In this document: in pieces, positions 50,763-61,120 of the stretch
Numbering within the stretch: the first letter of the stretch is position 1
How the letters are laid out: the number at the start of each line of letters is the position of its first letter
Source: Bacteroidales bacterium
GTDB lineage: Bacteria > Bacteroidota > Bacteroidia > Bacteroidales > Marinilabiliaceae
Reading direction: 5' to 3'
Length of the DNA stretch: 64,000 nt
Assembly (NCBI GenBank): GCA_012838865.1
Contig: DUOK01000026.1
Coordinates: 1 to 64,000 of the forward strand
Position numbers and translations under genes: made by a program
Notes under the pieces: model-generated
Told to the model about the DNA's origin: nothing
Database searches by the model: none
What the model saw: only the letters and a program-made list of their open reading frames with translations

Positions 50763-51873
50763 ATGGTAACACCAGAGCAAATTAAAGACTTAAGTGTTCG
50801 CGAAGCGGCGCTGAGGAGGTATCTTTGACATCGATCGTAAAAAGATTGAGATAGAAGAAGAAGAATTGCGCTCCCAGGCCCCGGATTTTTGGGAAGATGC
50901 CAAAAAGGCCGAAGAGCAGATGAAAAAATTAAAAGAGCTCAAGAGCTGGGTTAATGCTTACGAGGCCATAAAAACAGCAACAGCCGATCTGCAGGTATTG
51001 TACGATTTCTTTAAAGAAGGCGAAGCGGAGGAGGCGGACGTTCAGGAAGCTTATAAGCAGGCCCTCAGGCAGACAGAAGACCTCGAGTTGCGCAATATGC
51101 TGCAGAAGGAGGAGGATAAGCTGGGCGCCCTACTCAAAATCAATGCCGGCGCCGGCGGCACCGAAAGCCAGGATTGGGCAGAAATGCTGATGCGTATGTA
51201 TGTGCGCTGGGGCGAACAAAACAAGTACAAAGTCTCGGTAAATCACATACTGGAAGGTGAAGAAGCGGGTATAAAAACCGTCACGCTGCAATTCGAGGGC
51301 GACTACGCCTACGGCTACCTGAAAGGCGAAAACGGCGTACACCGCCTGGTGCGCCTCTCCCCCTTCAACTCGGCCAACAAACGCATGACCTCCTTCACCT
51401 CCGTCTATGTAATTCCCCTCATCGACGACTCCATCGAAGTCGACATCAATCCCGCCGACATCACCTGGGAAACCTTCCGCTCGAGCGGCGCAGGAGGCCA
51501 GAATGTAAACAAAGTGGAAACCGGAGTACGTTTGCGTCACGCCCCAACGGGCATCGTGATTGAAAACACCGAATCGCGCTCGCAGGGTGGCAACAAGGAA
51601 AACGCCCTGCGCAACCTCAAGTCGCAACTCTACGAAATGGAATTGCAAAAGCGTCTGGAGGAGCAAAACAAAATTGAATCCCAGAAGAAAAAGATCGAAT
51701 GGGGCTCCCAAATCCGCTCCTACGTCCTGCAGCCCTACAAATTGGTAAAAGATGTGCGCACCGGTCACGAGACCAGCAACGTGCAGGCGGTGCTCGACGG
51801 GGAACTGGAGGGCTTTATCAAAGCCTGGTTGATGGAGTACGGCGCCAACGACGTATTTGAAAAAGAGGCCTAA
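50763..51873 (+). CDS. prfB: Peptide chain release factor 2, expressed via programmed +1 frameshift (join 50763..50825, 50827..51873)
   Basis: ATGGTAACACCAGAGCAAATT...AGGAGGTATCTTTGACATC frameshift signal with in-frame TGA at 50826; downstream [18 protein letters not shown] and [13 protein letters not shown]. Confidence 0.95.
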
Positions 51874-51888
51874 AACAGAGGAAAGCGC

Positions 51889-52833
51889 ATGCAGATACAC
51901 CCTTCCATCGAAACCTACAGCGGCCCCCCGCCCGTGCTCACCATGGGCACCTTTGACGGCGTGCATCCCGGGCACCTCGCTCTCCTTCGGGAGCTGGTGC
52001 GCCTGGCCAAAGCGCTGAACACCGTTTCGCTTGTACTCACATTCTGGCCGCACCCACGTCTGGTATTGGGACACGATCCGGAAAAGTTGCGCCTGCTCAA
52101 CACCCTGGAAGAAAAAACCCGCATCCTCAGCGAGACCGGCGTCGATCACCTGGTTGTATTGCCGTTTACCACTGAGTTGGCCCGACTTTCAGCAAGCGAA
52201 TTCACCACCCGCATCCTGGCTGAACAACTTAAAACCCGCCATCTTCTGGTAGGTTTCAACCACCGTTTTGGCAAGGACGGCGTTCGATCGGAAGAGCTCG
52301 ATGCCCTGGCCACCAGGCTCGGTTTCGGACTCAGTCGCTACCAGGCGGTGGAAATAGACGGCCAAAGACCCAGCTCTACCCGCATAAGGCAACTGCTGCT
52401 GGAAGGCAGGATTCCCGAAGCCAATGCGCTGCTGGGCTATGCCTACAGCATAACGGGACGCGTAGTGGGGGGACAACAACTGGGCCGACGTCTTTCCTAT
52501 CCCACCGCCAATTTACAGGTGAACGAAAGGGCCAAACTCCTGCCGCCCGACGGCGTATACGCCTGCCGGGTGCGCATCACCGGAAAGACTTTTGGAGGGA
52601 TGGTGAATATTGGCGTTAAACCAACTGTAAACACCCAAATGGATCATCGCTCCGTAGAAGTACACATCCTGGATTTTAAGGAGGACATCTATTCCGAAGA
52701 AATAAGCCTGGAATTCTTGCACAAAACACGGGAAGAAATGAAATTTGAGGGACTGGAGGCACTGAAAACACAATTGGGAAAAGACGAAACAGAGATCAGG
52801 AAGCTCCTGCAAAAGCATGGACTTCCCACCTGA
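51889..52833 (+). CDS. ribF: Bifunctional riboflavin kinase / FAD synthetase
   Basis: LTMGTFDGVHPGHLALLREL; SSTRIRQLLLEG; GRRLSYPTANLQV. Confidence 0.95.
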   Translation: MQIHPSIETYSGPPPVLTMGTFDGVHPGHLALLRELVRLAKALNTVSLVLTFWPHPRLVLGHDPEKLRLLNTLEEKTRILSETGVDHLVVLPFTTELARLSASEFTTRILAEQLKTRHLLVGFNHRFGKDGVRSEELDALATRLGFGLSRYQAVEIDGQRPSSTRIRQLLLEGRIPEANALLGYAYSITGRVVGGQQLGRRLSYPTANLQVNERAKLLPPDGVYACRVRITGKTFGGMVNIGVKPTVNTQMDHRSVEVHILDFKEDIYSEEISLEFLHKTREEMKFEGLEALKTQLGKDETEIRKLLQKHGLPT

Positions 52834-52866
52834 TAAATCAAAGCACTATAATTTAAAAACAGCACC

Positions 52867-54282
<1,416 letters not shown>

Positions 54283-54306
54283 TAAAGGAGCAACAAAGGG
54301 ACACAA

Positions 54307-54343
54307 GAAGAGGGGGTGGCACAAGCCGGAAGCCCCCTTTTCT
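54307..54343 (+). terminator. Terminator of ahcY
   Basis: GAAGAGGGGG...CCCCCTTTTC then CTTTTT. Confidence 0.6.
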
Positions 54344-54392
54344 TTTTACTTTACCCCGGAAAACCCATCAAGTAATCTCCTTACATTTAGCC

Positions 54393-54821
54393 CTAGTTGT
54401 AGATGATCAAAGTGGAACCATCCACCCGCGTCTTATAGCGCTTCAGGGAATACGCAGAAGGACCCTCCACCACGTTCCCGATTCCGGACAACAATAAAAA
54501 CCGGGAGCCACAGCAAGGACAAACCGCCAGAGTGGGATCTTCCTTGTCAACAGCCACCCTGCATTGCGGATCCTTGTCGTGGGGACAGTAGCATTCAAAG
54601 GCGTAATACTCATCCATGGGGTCGCGATAAACAATGACACCAGCCACGCCCACCCGGGCACCATAAGTATCTGTGCGCAAGGTAAAGACCTGCTTGTTGT
54701 AATCGGGCAAGCCCAGATTAACATAGGCGCTAAAGCGGTAGTTGGGCACCGGATGTTCTTCTTTTTTGCAACCAAAAAGAAGAAGCAACGTACAAGCGAC
54801 CAAGAGCGAATATTTCAGCAT
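54393..54821 (-). CDS. Rieske-like putative lipoprotein
   Basis: Lipobox LLLLFGC at N-terminus; CYCPHD...CPCCGSRFLL. Confidence 0.65.
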   Translation of the reverse strand: MLKYSLLVACTLLLLFGCKKEEHPVPNYRFSAYVNLGLPDYNKQVFTLRTDTYGARVGVAGVIVYRDPMDEYYAFECYCPHDKDPQCRVAVDKEDPTLAVCPCCGSRFLLLSGIGNVVEGPSAYSLKRYKTRVDGSTLIIYN

Positions 54822-54964
54822 AGCAAAAAGTAGGTTCAAGATAAAACAAAACAGCAGCACGACTGTTTAACCTGCAGACTATCAGCGACCGGACATTTTT
54901 TCGGGTCGCTTTGTTTGTTTATTTGTTTTGTTCGGGCTAAATTAGCTATTATTTATTTACCGCA

Positions 54965-55432
54965 ATGGGAGATTTCGGAGACATATTATACATCCTCGTA
55001 ATGATCGGAGCCCTGGTTTTGAGCGTACTCAAAAAATCCAGGAGCAAAGAGCAGCAAGGAGATGGTATGCCCGAAAACGAAGCCAGTCCCTTCCCTGAAG
55101 AAGCCTTTCCGCCCTTTGGGGAGTGGCTGGAAGACGAAAGGCGCCCACAAGCCCAACCCACAAACACCAGTGAGGCCATCCCACAGCCCATGAAGGCAGA
55201 GAAACTGGAACCTCAAAAGCTGAACTACAAAAAACCGGACTACCAGAGCATCAAAAGGTCGGACAGCCTGAAACGAGCGGAGCAAATCACAAGGATTACC
55301 CGAAGGCCGGAGACCAAAATTCTGGAAGACGAAGACGACAGCTACAACACGTCTTCCTGGTTGCAAGAGGAGCGCTATGATTGGCGCAAGGCAGTAATTT
55401 ACTCAGAAGTACTGAAAAGGCCAATCATTTAA
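54965..55432 (+). CDS. Hypothetical single-TM protein
   Basis: MGDFGDILYILVMIGALVLSVLKKSRSKEQQ; N-terminal TM, acidic then basic tail. Confidence 0.6.
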   Translation: MGDFGDILYILVMIGALVLSVLKKSRSKEQQGDGMPENEASPFPEEAFPPFGEWLEDERRPQAQPTNTSEAIPQPMKAEKLEPQKLNYKKPDYQSIKRSDSLKRAEQITRITRRPETKILEDEDDSYNTSSWLQEERYDWRKAVIYSEVLKRPII

Positions 55433-55505
55433 TCCCTTACAACCCCTTTACAAACCAACGAAATTTTACTCAACGCACTTATGCTGTCCCGATTAGGACA
55501 GCTAA

Positions 55506-55528
55506 GAGTCCCGAAACATTCGGGATTC
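55506..55528 (+). terminator. Hairpin between the hypothetical gene and greA
   Basis: GAGTCCCGAA-aca-TTCGGGATTC followed by TGTATTTTATT. Confidence 0.5.
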
Positions 55529-55573
55529 TGTATTTTATTAAACGTATCTATAACGAATAAGGAGGAAATGAAC

Positions 55574-56047
55574 ATGTCAAAAGTGAGCTACATCACAGAA
55601 GAGGGCCTGAAAAAACTGCGAGAAGAACTGGCTCATCTCGAATCGGTGGAAAGACCGAACATCTCGAAGCAAATTGCTGAGGCACGCGACAAGGGCGACC
55701 TCTCGGAAAATGCCGAATACGATGCGGCCAAAGAGGCACAAGGTATGCTGGAAATGAAAATTGCCAAGCTGAAAGAAACCATTGCCAGCAGCCGCATCAT
55801 CGACGAGTCCAAACTGGACACCTCCAAGGTGCAGATCATGAATAAGGTAAAGATCAAAAACCTCAAAAACAATGCGGTAATGACCTACACCCTGGTTTCG
55901 GAAAGTGAAGCCGACCTCAAAGCCGGCAAACTGTCCATTTCTACCCCCATTGCCAAAGGCCTGCTGGGACATAAGGTGGGCGACAAAGTCGACATTCAGG
56001 TTCCCTCGGGCATCATCCCCTTTGAAGTGCTCGAAATATCCCTGTAA
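55574..56047 (+). CDS. greA: Transcription elongation factor GreA
   Basis: MSKVSYITEEGLKKLREELAHLE...RDKGDLSENAEYDAAKEAQG; alternative ATG at 55568. Confidence 0.95.
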   Translation: MSKVSYITEEGLKKLREELAHLESVERPNISKQIAEARDKGDLSENAEYDAAKEAQGMLEMKIAKLKETIASSRIIDESKLDTSKVQIMNKVKIKNLKNNAVMTYTLVSESEADLKAGKLSISTPIAKGLLGHKVGDKVDIQVPSGIIPFEVLEISL

Positions 56048-56062
56048 ACTCTTCTTTGACAA

Positions 56063-56102
56063 GCACACAAGGGGTTGTTCTGTGGAGCAACCCCTTGTGT
56101 GC
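56063..56102. terminator. Near-perfect 18-bp hairpin downstream of greA without a T-tract
   Basis: GCACACAAGGGGTTGTTC-TGTG-GAGCAACCCCTTGTGTGC. Confidence 0.5.
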
Positions 56103-56179
56103 ATTCTGCCCCGGACCAAAATAAATAGTGGCAAAAAATTTTTATCTTTGGTGGTACTGCAACATAAACACGCAAAAAT

Positions 56180-56572
56180 ATGGCAAGCATCTTTTCAAAA
56201 ATAATAGCCGGAGAAATCCCCTGCTACAAAATTGCAGAAGACGAGCACTTCTTTGCCTTTCTCGACATCAATCCACTGGCCAAGGGGCATACCCTGGTGG
56301 TGCCCAAACAGGAGACAGACTATGTTTTTGATTTGGACGATGAGCTGCTGGGGGGACTTAGTGTCTTTGCCAAGAAGGTGGCCAGAGCCATTGAGAAAGT
56401 CGTCCCCTGCAAACGCATTGGGGTGGCGGTTTTGGGACTCGAAGTTCCTCATGCTCATGTGCATTTGGTGCCCCTGCAAAGCGAAGCCGACATCAGTTTT
56501 GCCAAGCCTAAGCTGCAACTCGCGAAGGAAGAAATGGAAGCTGTGGCCGAAGCCATCAGAGCTCAACTCTAG
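56180..56572 (+). CDS. HIT family protein
   Basis: MASIFSKIIAGEIPCYKIAEDEHFFAFLDINPLAKGHTLVVPK...HAHVHLVP. Confidence 0.95.
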   Translation: MASIFSKIIAGEIPCYKIAEDEHFFAFLDINPLAKGHTLVVPKQETDYVFDLDDELLGGLSVFAKKVARAIEKVVPCKRIGVAVLGLEVPHAHVHLVPLQSEADISFAKPKLQLAKEEMEAVAEAIRAQL

Positions 56573-56579
56573 AACAAAG

Positions 56580-57152
56580 CTATTTGGCCTTACGCACCCG
56601 ATCGGGATTTTGCGACATAAAAGCCTTCCAACTTTTTGCCCCGCCACCTGCATCGGGTCTGTTGGCCTGAAAATAATGGCAAACTGCTGCGGCCAGTCCG
56701 TCGGTAGCATCCAAATATTTGTGCTCTTCTTTCAGGTTCAAATACTGCTTTAAAAACAAGGCCACCTGCTCCTTACTGGCAGAGCCGCGCCCGGTAATGG
56801 CCTGCTTAATGCGCAAGGGGGCATATTCAAAAATGGGCAGGGAACGCGACAAGGCTGCGGCCATAGCCACACCCTGCGCCCGTCCCAACTTAAGCATCGA
56901 CTGCACATTTTTCCCAAAAAAAGGCGCTTCAATGGCCAATTCATCCGGGTGATAAGTATCAATGAGCTGCACCACCCGCTCAAATATCCGCTTTAATTTC
57001 AGGTAGTGATCGCTGTACTTCTTCAGTTCCAGCACCCCCATAGCTACCATGGAGGGCTTAGAGCCCACCACGCGTAAAACCCCGTAACCCATGACTGTAG
57101 TGCCCGGGTCGATACCCAAAATAATCCGTTCCTTAGGGGCTTGTATCATCAC
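56580..57152 (-). CDS. ruvC: Crossover junction endodeoxyribonuclease RuvC
   Basis: [39 protein letters not shown]. Confidence 0.95.
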   Translation of the reverse strand: MMIQAPKERIILGIDPGTTVMGYGVLRVVGSKPSMVAMGVLELKKYSDHYLKLKRIFERVVQLIDTYHPDELAIEAPFFGKNVQSMLKLGRAQGVAMAAALSRSLPIFEYAPLRIKQAITGRGSASKEQVALFLKQYLNLKEEHKYLDATDGLAAAVCHYFQANRPDAGGGAKSWKAFMSQNPDRVRKAK

Positions 57153-57451
57153 CAGCTTTTCATAAGGGTACTGAAGTGCGTAGCCTTTTGTCCAAACTTT
57201 AAGCTACACTGCTCCAGTTGAGGCACCAATACCTCATCGAGTTGTGCCACCTGCTCGTCGCTGCCGCAACGCCACTGTACCGAAAAAATACGACTCTCGG
57301 CGTCGGGCACCGCAGAAACCACCTCAAAGACTTCCGCAACCTGCGACCAGCCGCCGGCAGCCAAAGCGGGCAGCATTTGCTGCTCTACCCATTGCCGCCA
57401 TAAGCTGAACACGGCGTCCTGCACGTAAAAAGATGTATTAAAAACAAACAT
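57149..57451 (-). CDS. DUF4286 family protein
   Basis: Small [31 protein letters not shown]; overlaps ruvC start by 4 bp. Confidence 0.7.
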   Translation of the reverse strand: MFVFNTSFYVQDAVFSLWRQWVEQQMLPALAAGGWSQVAEVFEVVSAVPDAESRIFSVQWRCGSDEQVAQLDEVLVPQLEQCSLKFGQKATHFSTLMKSW

Positions 57452-57455
57452 AGAC

Positions 57456-58727
57456 TTAAGAAATCATATCGAAACCACAGAAGGGGACCAGCACCTCGGG
57501 CACCTTAATACCCGCTTCGGACTGGTTGTTCTCCAGCAAGGCCGCCATAATCCGGGGCAGAGCCAGGGCACTGCCATTCAGGGTATGCGCCAGTTGGGTT
57601 TTCTTTTCCCCCTCCTCCTTAAAACGCAGTTTCAGACGGTTGGCCTGAAAGCTCTCAAAATTGCTGACCGAGCTCACCTCCAACCAGCGCTCCTGGGCGG
57701 CAGAATAGACTTCAAAATCGAAAGTCAGGGCCGAAGTAAAACTCATGTCGCCCCCACACAAGCGCAGGATGCGCCAGGGCAGTCCCAGTTTTTCGATCAG
57801 TGATTGCACATGAGCCACCATGGTGTCGAGCACCTTGTACGAAGCATCGGGGTGGGCCACCTGAACAATTTCCACCTTGTCGAACTGATGCAGACGATTG
57901 AGTCCCCGTACATCCTTGCCATAGGAACCGGCCTCACGGCGAAAACAGGCCGAATAAGCACAGTTGCGTTTGGGCAGCTGCGCTGCATTTAAAATGACAT
58001 CACGATAAATATTGGTCACCGGCACTTCGGCGGTGGGAATAAGGTAGAGATTGTCCACCCCCACATGGTACATCTGTCCCTCCTTATCGGGCAACTGTCC
58101 CGTACCAAAACCGGAATCCTCATTAACCAACAGCGGCGGCAGCACTTCTTCATAGCCCGCCTTGGTGGCCTCGTCCAAAAAGAAGTTGATCAGGGCACGC
58201 TGCAGTCGGGCACCCTTCCCCTTATACACGGGAAATCCGGCTCCGGTGAGCTTCACCCCCAGTTCAAAGTCGATCAAATCGTACTTTCTGGCCAACTCCC
58301 AATGCGGCAGGGCCTCCTTTAATTGTGGCAAATCCCCGCCCGAACGTACTTCCTCATTGTCCTCCGCGCCCTTTCCGGCAGGCACCGAGGCATGGGGCAG
58401 ATTGGGTAACTGCACCAAGAGTTGCTGCAGCGCCTGTTCTGTTTCTTCCAGACCGGTGGTGAGGACTTTGATCTGCTCCTTCATCCCGCCGGTTTTTTCC
58501 TTGGCGGCATTGGCCTCCTCGGCCTTGCCTTCCTTAAACAATTGGCCTATGGCCCTCGAAAGCGCATTCATCTCGGCCTGCAGGCCGTCTGCCTCCGCCT
58601 GCTGCGCCTTTCGACGCTGGTCCAAGCCAATAATTTCATCCACCAAAGCGGTGGCATCAAAGTTTTTGATGCGGAGGCGCTCTATAACCCCTGCCTTATT
58701 CTCTTGAATTTGTCTGAGTGTGAGCAT
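57456..58727 (-). CDS. serS: Serine--tRNA ligase
   Basis: MLTLRQIQENKAGVIERLRIKNFDA; CFRREAGSYGKDVRGLNRLHQFDKVEIV. Confidence 0.97.
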   Translation of the reverse strand: MLTLRQIQENKAGVIERLRIKNFDATALVDEIIGLDQRRKAQQAEADGLQAEMNALSRAIGQLFKEGKAEEANAAKEKTGGMKEQIKVLTTGLEETEQALQQLLVQLPNLPHASVPAGKGAEDNEEVRSGGDLPQLKEALPHWELARKYDLIDFELGVKLTGAGFPVYKGKGARLQRALINFFLDEATKAGYEEVLPPLLVNEDSGFGTGQLPDKEGQMYHVGVDNLYLIPTAEVPVTNIYRDVILNAAQLPKRNCAYSACFRREAGSYGKDVRGLNRLHQFDKVEIVQVAHPDASYKVLDTMVAHVQSLIEKLGLPWRILRLCGGDMSFTSALTFDFEVYSAAQERWLEVSSVSNFESFQANRLKLRFKEEGEKKTQLAHTLNGSALALPRIMAALLENNQSEAGIKVPEVLVPFCGFDMIS

Positions 58728-58742
58728 AACGTAGGTATACTA

Positions 58743-58791
58743 AAAAGTCTTCTGAATTTGCTACGAAAGTAACAAAATCAGAAGACTTTTG
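58743..58791 (-). terminator. Terminator of rpmA
   Basis: AAAAGTCTTCTGA...TCAGAAGACTTTT 13-bp stem. Confidence 0.65.
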
Positions 58792-58810
58792 GTCTTTTTT
58801 CAGTGCTTAC

Positions 58811-59074
58811 TTATTCCGCAGCTACAGGCTCAACCGAAACAAAAGAACGATTGTCCTTACGCTTGCGAAATACCACGTTGCCATCGGTCAGTGCAAAAAG
58901 GGTATGGTCTTTACCCACACCTACATTGTCACCGGGATGGTGCTGTGTACCACGCTGACGCACGATAATGTTTCCTGCTTTAGCGAACTGACCGCCAAAG
59001 ATTTTCACTCCAAGCCGCTTACTTTCTGATTCACGACCGTTTTTGGAACTACCTACACCTTTCTTATGTGCCAT
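58811..59074 (-). CDS. rpmA: 50S ribosomal protein L27
   Basis: [48 protein letters not shown]. Confidence 0.97.
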   Translation of the reverse strand: MAHKKGVGSSKNGRESESKRLGVKIFGGQFAKAGNIIVRQRGTQHHPGDNVGVGKDHTLFALTDGNVVFRKRKDNRSFVSVEPVAAE

Positions 59075-59093
59075 ATCACTTAAATATTTTTAA

Positions 59094-59408
59094 TTAACCA
59101 ATAACGATGTCCTCAATTTGAATCTGGCTCAGGTACTGACGGTGTCCGTTCTTCTTCTTGTAGCCCTTGCGCCGCTTCTTCTTGAAAACAATTACCTTAT
59201 CGCCCTTAAGGTGCGACAAAACTTTGGCAGTTACTTTGGCTCCGGACAAAACAGGGGCACCTACTTTAATGCCACTCTCGTCCTCTACCAAAAGAACTTC
59301 ATCAAACTCCACAGAGGCACCTTCTTCTGCCCCCAGACGGTGAACAAAAACCTTACGGTCTTTTTCTACCTTAAATTGCTGACCTGCAATAGTTACAATT
59401 GCGTACAT
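59094..59408 (-). CDS. rplU: 50S ribosomal protein L21
   Basis: MYAIVTIAGQQFKVEKDRKVFVHRL...KKKNGHRQYLSQIQIEDI; internal start of the longer track ORF. Confidence 0.95.
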   Translation of the reverse strand: MYAIVTIAGQQFKVEKDRKVFVHRLGAEEGASVEFDEVLLVEDESGIKVGAPVLSGAKVTAKVLSHLKGDKVIVFKKKRRKGYKKKNGHRQYLSQIQIEDIVIG

Positions 59409-59493
59409 GCTGTCTTTATTTACTGTTTCTTTCCGGAGGTGGACAAAACCACTGCGTCTGTCGCTTCTGACCCCACGAAATTGATTTGGACTG

Positions 59494-59501
59494 CAAAAGT
59501 A
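59494..59501 (-). promoter_or_regulatory. Putative -7 element of rplU-rpmA
   Basis: Minus strand TACTTTTG. Confidence 0.5.
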
Positions 59502-59674
59502 GAGAAAATTTTCAGGTTCACCAACAAAGCACTGCAAAATTTTGTGCAATAAAGCCTTCTCCTTTACTGAAAGCAAGCACTTTCCGTAAACAGTCGGCCA
59601 CTGTTCAAAAAGCGACCAAACAAGAAGAAGGCCCAAACAAAAACAGTCATTAATTTAAAACAATTCTAAATACG

Positions 59675-59690
59675 TTTGGTCGCGACCAAA
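59675..59690. promoter_or_regulatory. Perfect 16-bp palindrome overlapping the zur -33 TTTG
   Basis: TTTGGTCGCGACCAAA. Confidence 0.5.
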
Positions 59691-59698
59691 AAAGCAGT

Positions 59699-59706
59699 TA
59701 TTTTTG
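59699..59706 (+). promoter_or_regulatory. Putative -7 element of zur
   Basis: TATTTTTG with TTTG at 59675-59678, 20-nt spacer. Confidence 0.6.
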
Positions 59707-59723
59707 CAACATGGTTGCAAAAA
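59701..59723. promoter_or_regulatory. Candidate Zur-box spanning the start codon
   Basis: TTTTTGCAAC-ATG-GTTGCAAAAA perfect 10-bp arms. Confidence 0.6.
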
Positions 59724-60163
59724 ACGACACCGTCATCCAGTTGCTGCGCAGCAAAAGACTGAATGTTACCGACATTCGCCTGCAGTTGTTGCAGCTACTG
59801 CTGGAGCCGGGGACGGCGCTCAGCCAAAAAGAACTGGAAGAGCGCCTGAGCTCCGAAGGCCACAGTGTGGACCGGGTGACCCTCTACCGGAGCATACGCA
59901 CCCTGCTCGACAAACAGGTGATTCACCCCATAACCATTGATGCACAAACCGTTAAATACAAACTGGCCGGGGACCACAAAAAAAGTGATCATCCCCACTT
60001 CCTGTGCTCCCATTGTCAACGCATGATTTGCATGCCCCAACTGAGTCCCTCTACCGAGGATCTGCCTGAGGGCTTCACCCTGCAATCGGCGCAACTCTTA
60101 CTGGAGGGCCTCTGTCCCCACTGCTCCCTTACCACCAAACAAAAAGATTCCGAAGGCGAATAA
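59711..60163 (+). CDS. zur: Fur-family transcriptional regulator, probable Zur
   Basis: VTDIRLQLLQLLLEPGTALSQKELEERLSSEGHSVDRVTLYRSIRTL; HPHFLCSHCQRMICM; followed by zinc ABC genes. Confidence 0.85.
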   Translation: MVAKNDTVIQLLRSKRLNVTDIRLQLLQLLLEPGTALSQKELEERLSSEGHSVDRVTLYRSIRTLLDKQVIHPITIDAQTVKYKLAGDHKKSDHPHFLCSHCQRMICMPQLSPSTEDLPEGFTLQSAQLLLEGLCPHCSLTTKQKDSEGE

Positions 60164-60205
60164 CGAAGACACACAGTAAACAAAAACCGCTCTTATAAAA
60201 GACTT

Positions 60206-61120
60206 ATGAATACAAGAAAACTTCTTTTACTGCTGCCCCTACTGTATATTTTTTCGGCCTGTGCCGAAAAAAACAGCGACCCCAACCTGGTTTCGGTCAG
60301 CATCCTGCCTCAGAAATACTTTATCGACCAACTCACCGACGAACAGCTCCGGGTCAACGTGATGGTACCCCCCGGCTCCAGTCACGCCACCTATTCGCCC
60401 ACTCCACAGCAATTCCAACAGCTGAGCGCGTCGCCCCTTTACATGGGCATCGGTCACCTGGGCTATGAAACCACCTGGATGTCGCGCCTGGAAGAGCTCA
60501 ATGCCGATATGCAAGTGATGATTTTGTCCGACCACACCAAGCTGATCGAAGGAGCCTGCGCCCACGACGAACACGCGGAGCACGAAGCTCACGGTGCCCC
60601 TGAAGCCCACCACCATGGCGTAGATCCCCACATTTGGATGTCACCAAAGGTTATGCTGGAACTGCTTCCTCACATAAAAACCAATCTCCAGGCAAATTAT
60701 CCCCACCTGGCCGACAGCATCGAAAAGAATTATCCGTCGCTCTTCGAAAAACTCAGCGACACCCACAAGCGCATGCAAGCCCTGGCCGCCTCGCTCGACC
60801 AGCGGCAGTTTTTGATTTTCCACCCGGCACTGACCTACCTGGCACGCGACTACGGCCTCACCCAAATTGCTGTGGAACAAGACGGCAAGGAACCCTCTCC
60901 GGCTTACCTGGCCCGACTTATCGACCGGGCACGTGAAGAAAACATACCGGTGATTTTCATCCAAAAGGAATACGACCTGCGCAACGCCGAAACCATCAGT
61001 CGCGAAGCAGGAATTGCCCTGGTCCAGATCAACCCCATGCGCTACGACTGGGTGGCTGCCATGCACGAACTGATGGCTCAGATAGAGCAACATCTCAAAA
61101 GCACAGCCACACAACCATGA
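60206..61120 (+). CDS. znuA: Zinc ABC transporter substrate-binding protein
   Basis: Lipobox FSACAEK; HDEHAEHEAHGAPEAHHHGVDPHIWMSPK His-rich loop. Confidence 0.9.
   Translation: MNTRKLLLLLPLLYIFSACAEKNSDPNLVSVSILPQKYFIDQLTDEQLRVNVMVPPGSSHATYSPTPQQFQQLSASPLYMGIGHLGYETTWMSRLEELNADMQVMILSDHTKLIEGACAHDEHAEHEAHGAPEAHHHGVDPHIWMSPKVMLELLPHIKTNLQANYPHLADSIEKNYPSLFEKLSDTHKRMQALAASLDQRQFLIFHPALTYLARDYGLTQIAVEQDGKEPSPAYLARLIDRAREENIPVIFIQKEYDLRNAETISREAGIALVQINPMRYDWVAAMHELMAQIEQHLKSTATQP

Noticed and set aside
51130-52149. 339-aa minus-strand ORF across prfB/ribF
   Set aside because: Spans two confident CDSs; no family motifs.
54880-54915. AGCGACC...GGTCGCT dyad in the divergent spacer between the Rieske-like gene and the TM protein
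   Set aside because: Only 7-bp arms with a 13-nt loop; no supporting copies or promoter alignment strong enough to call a site.
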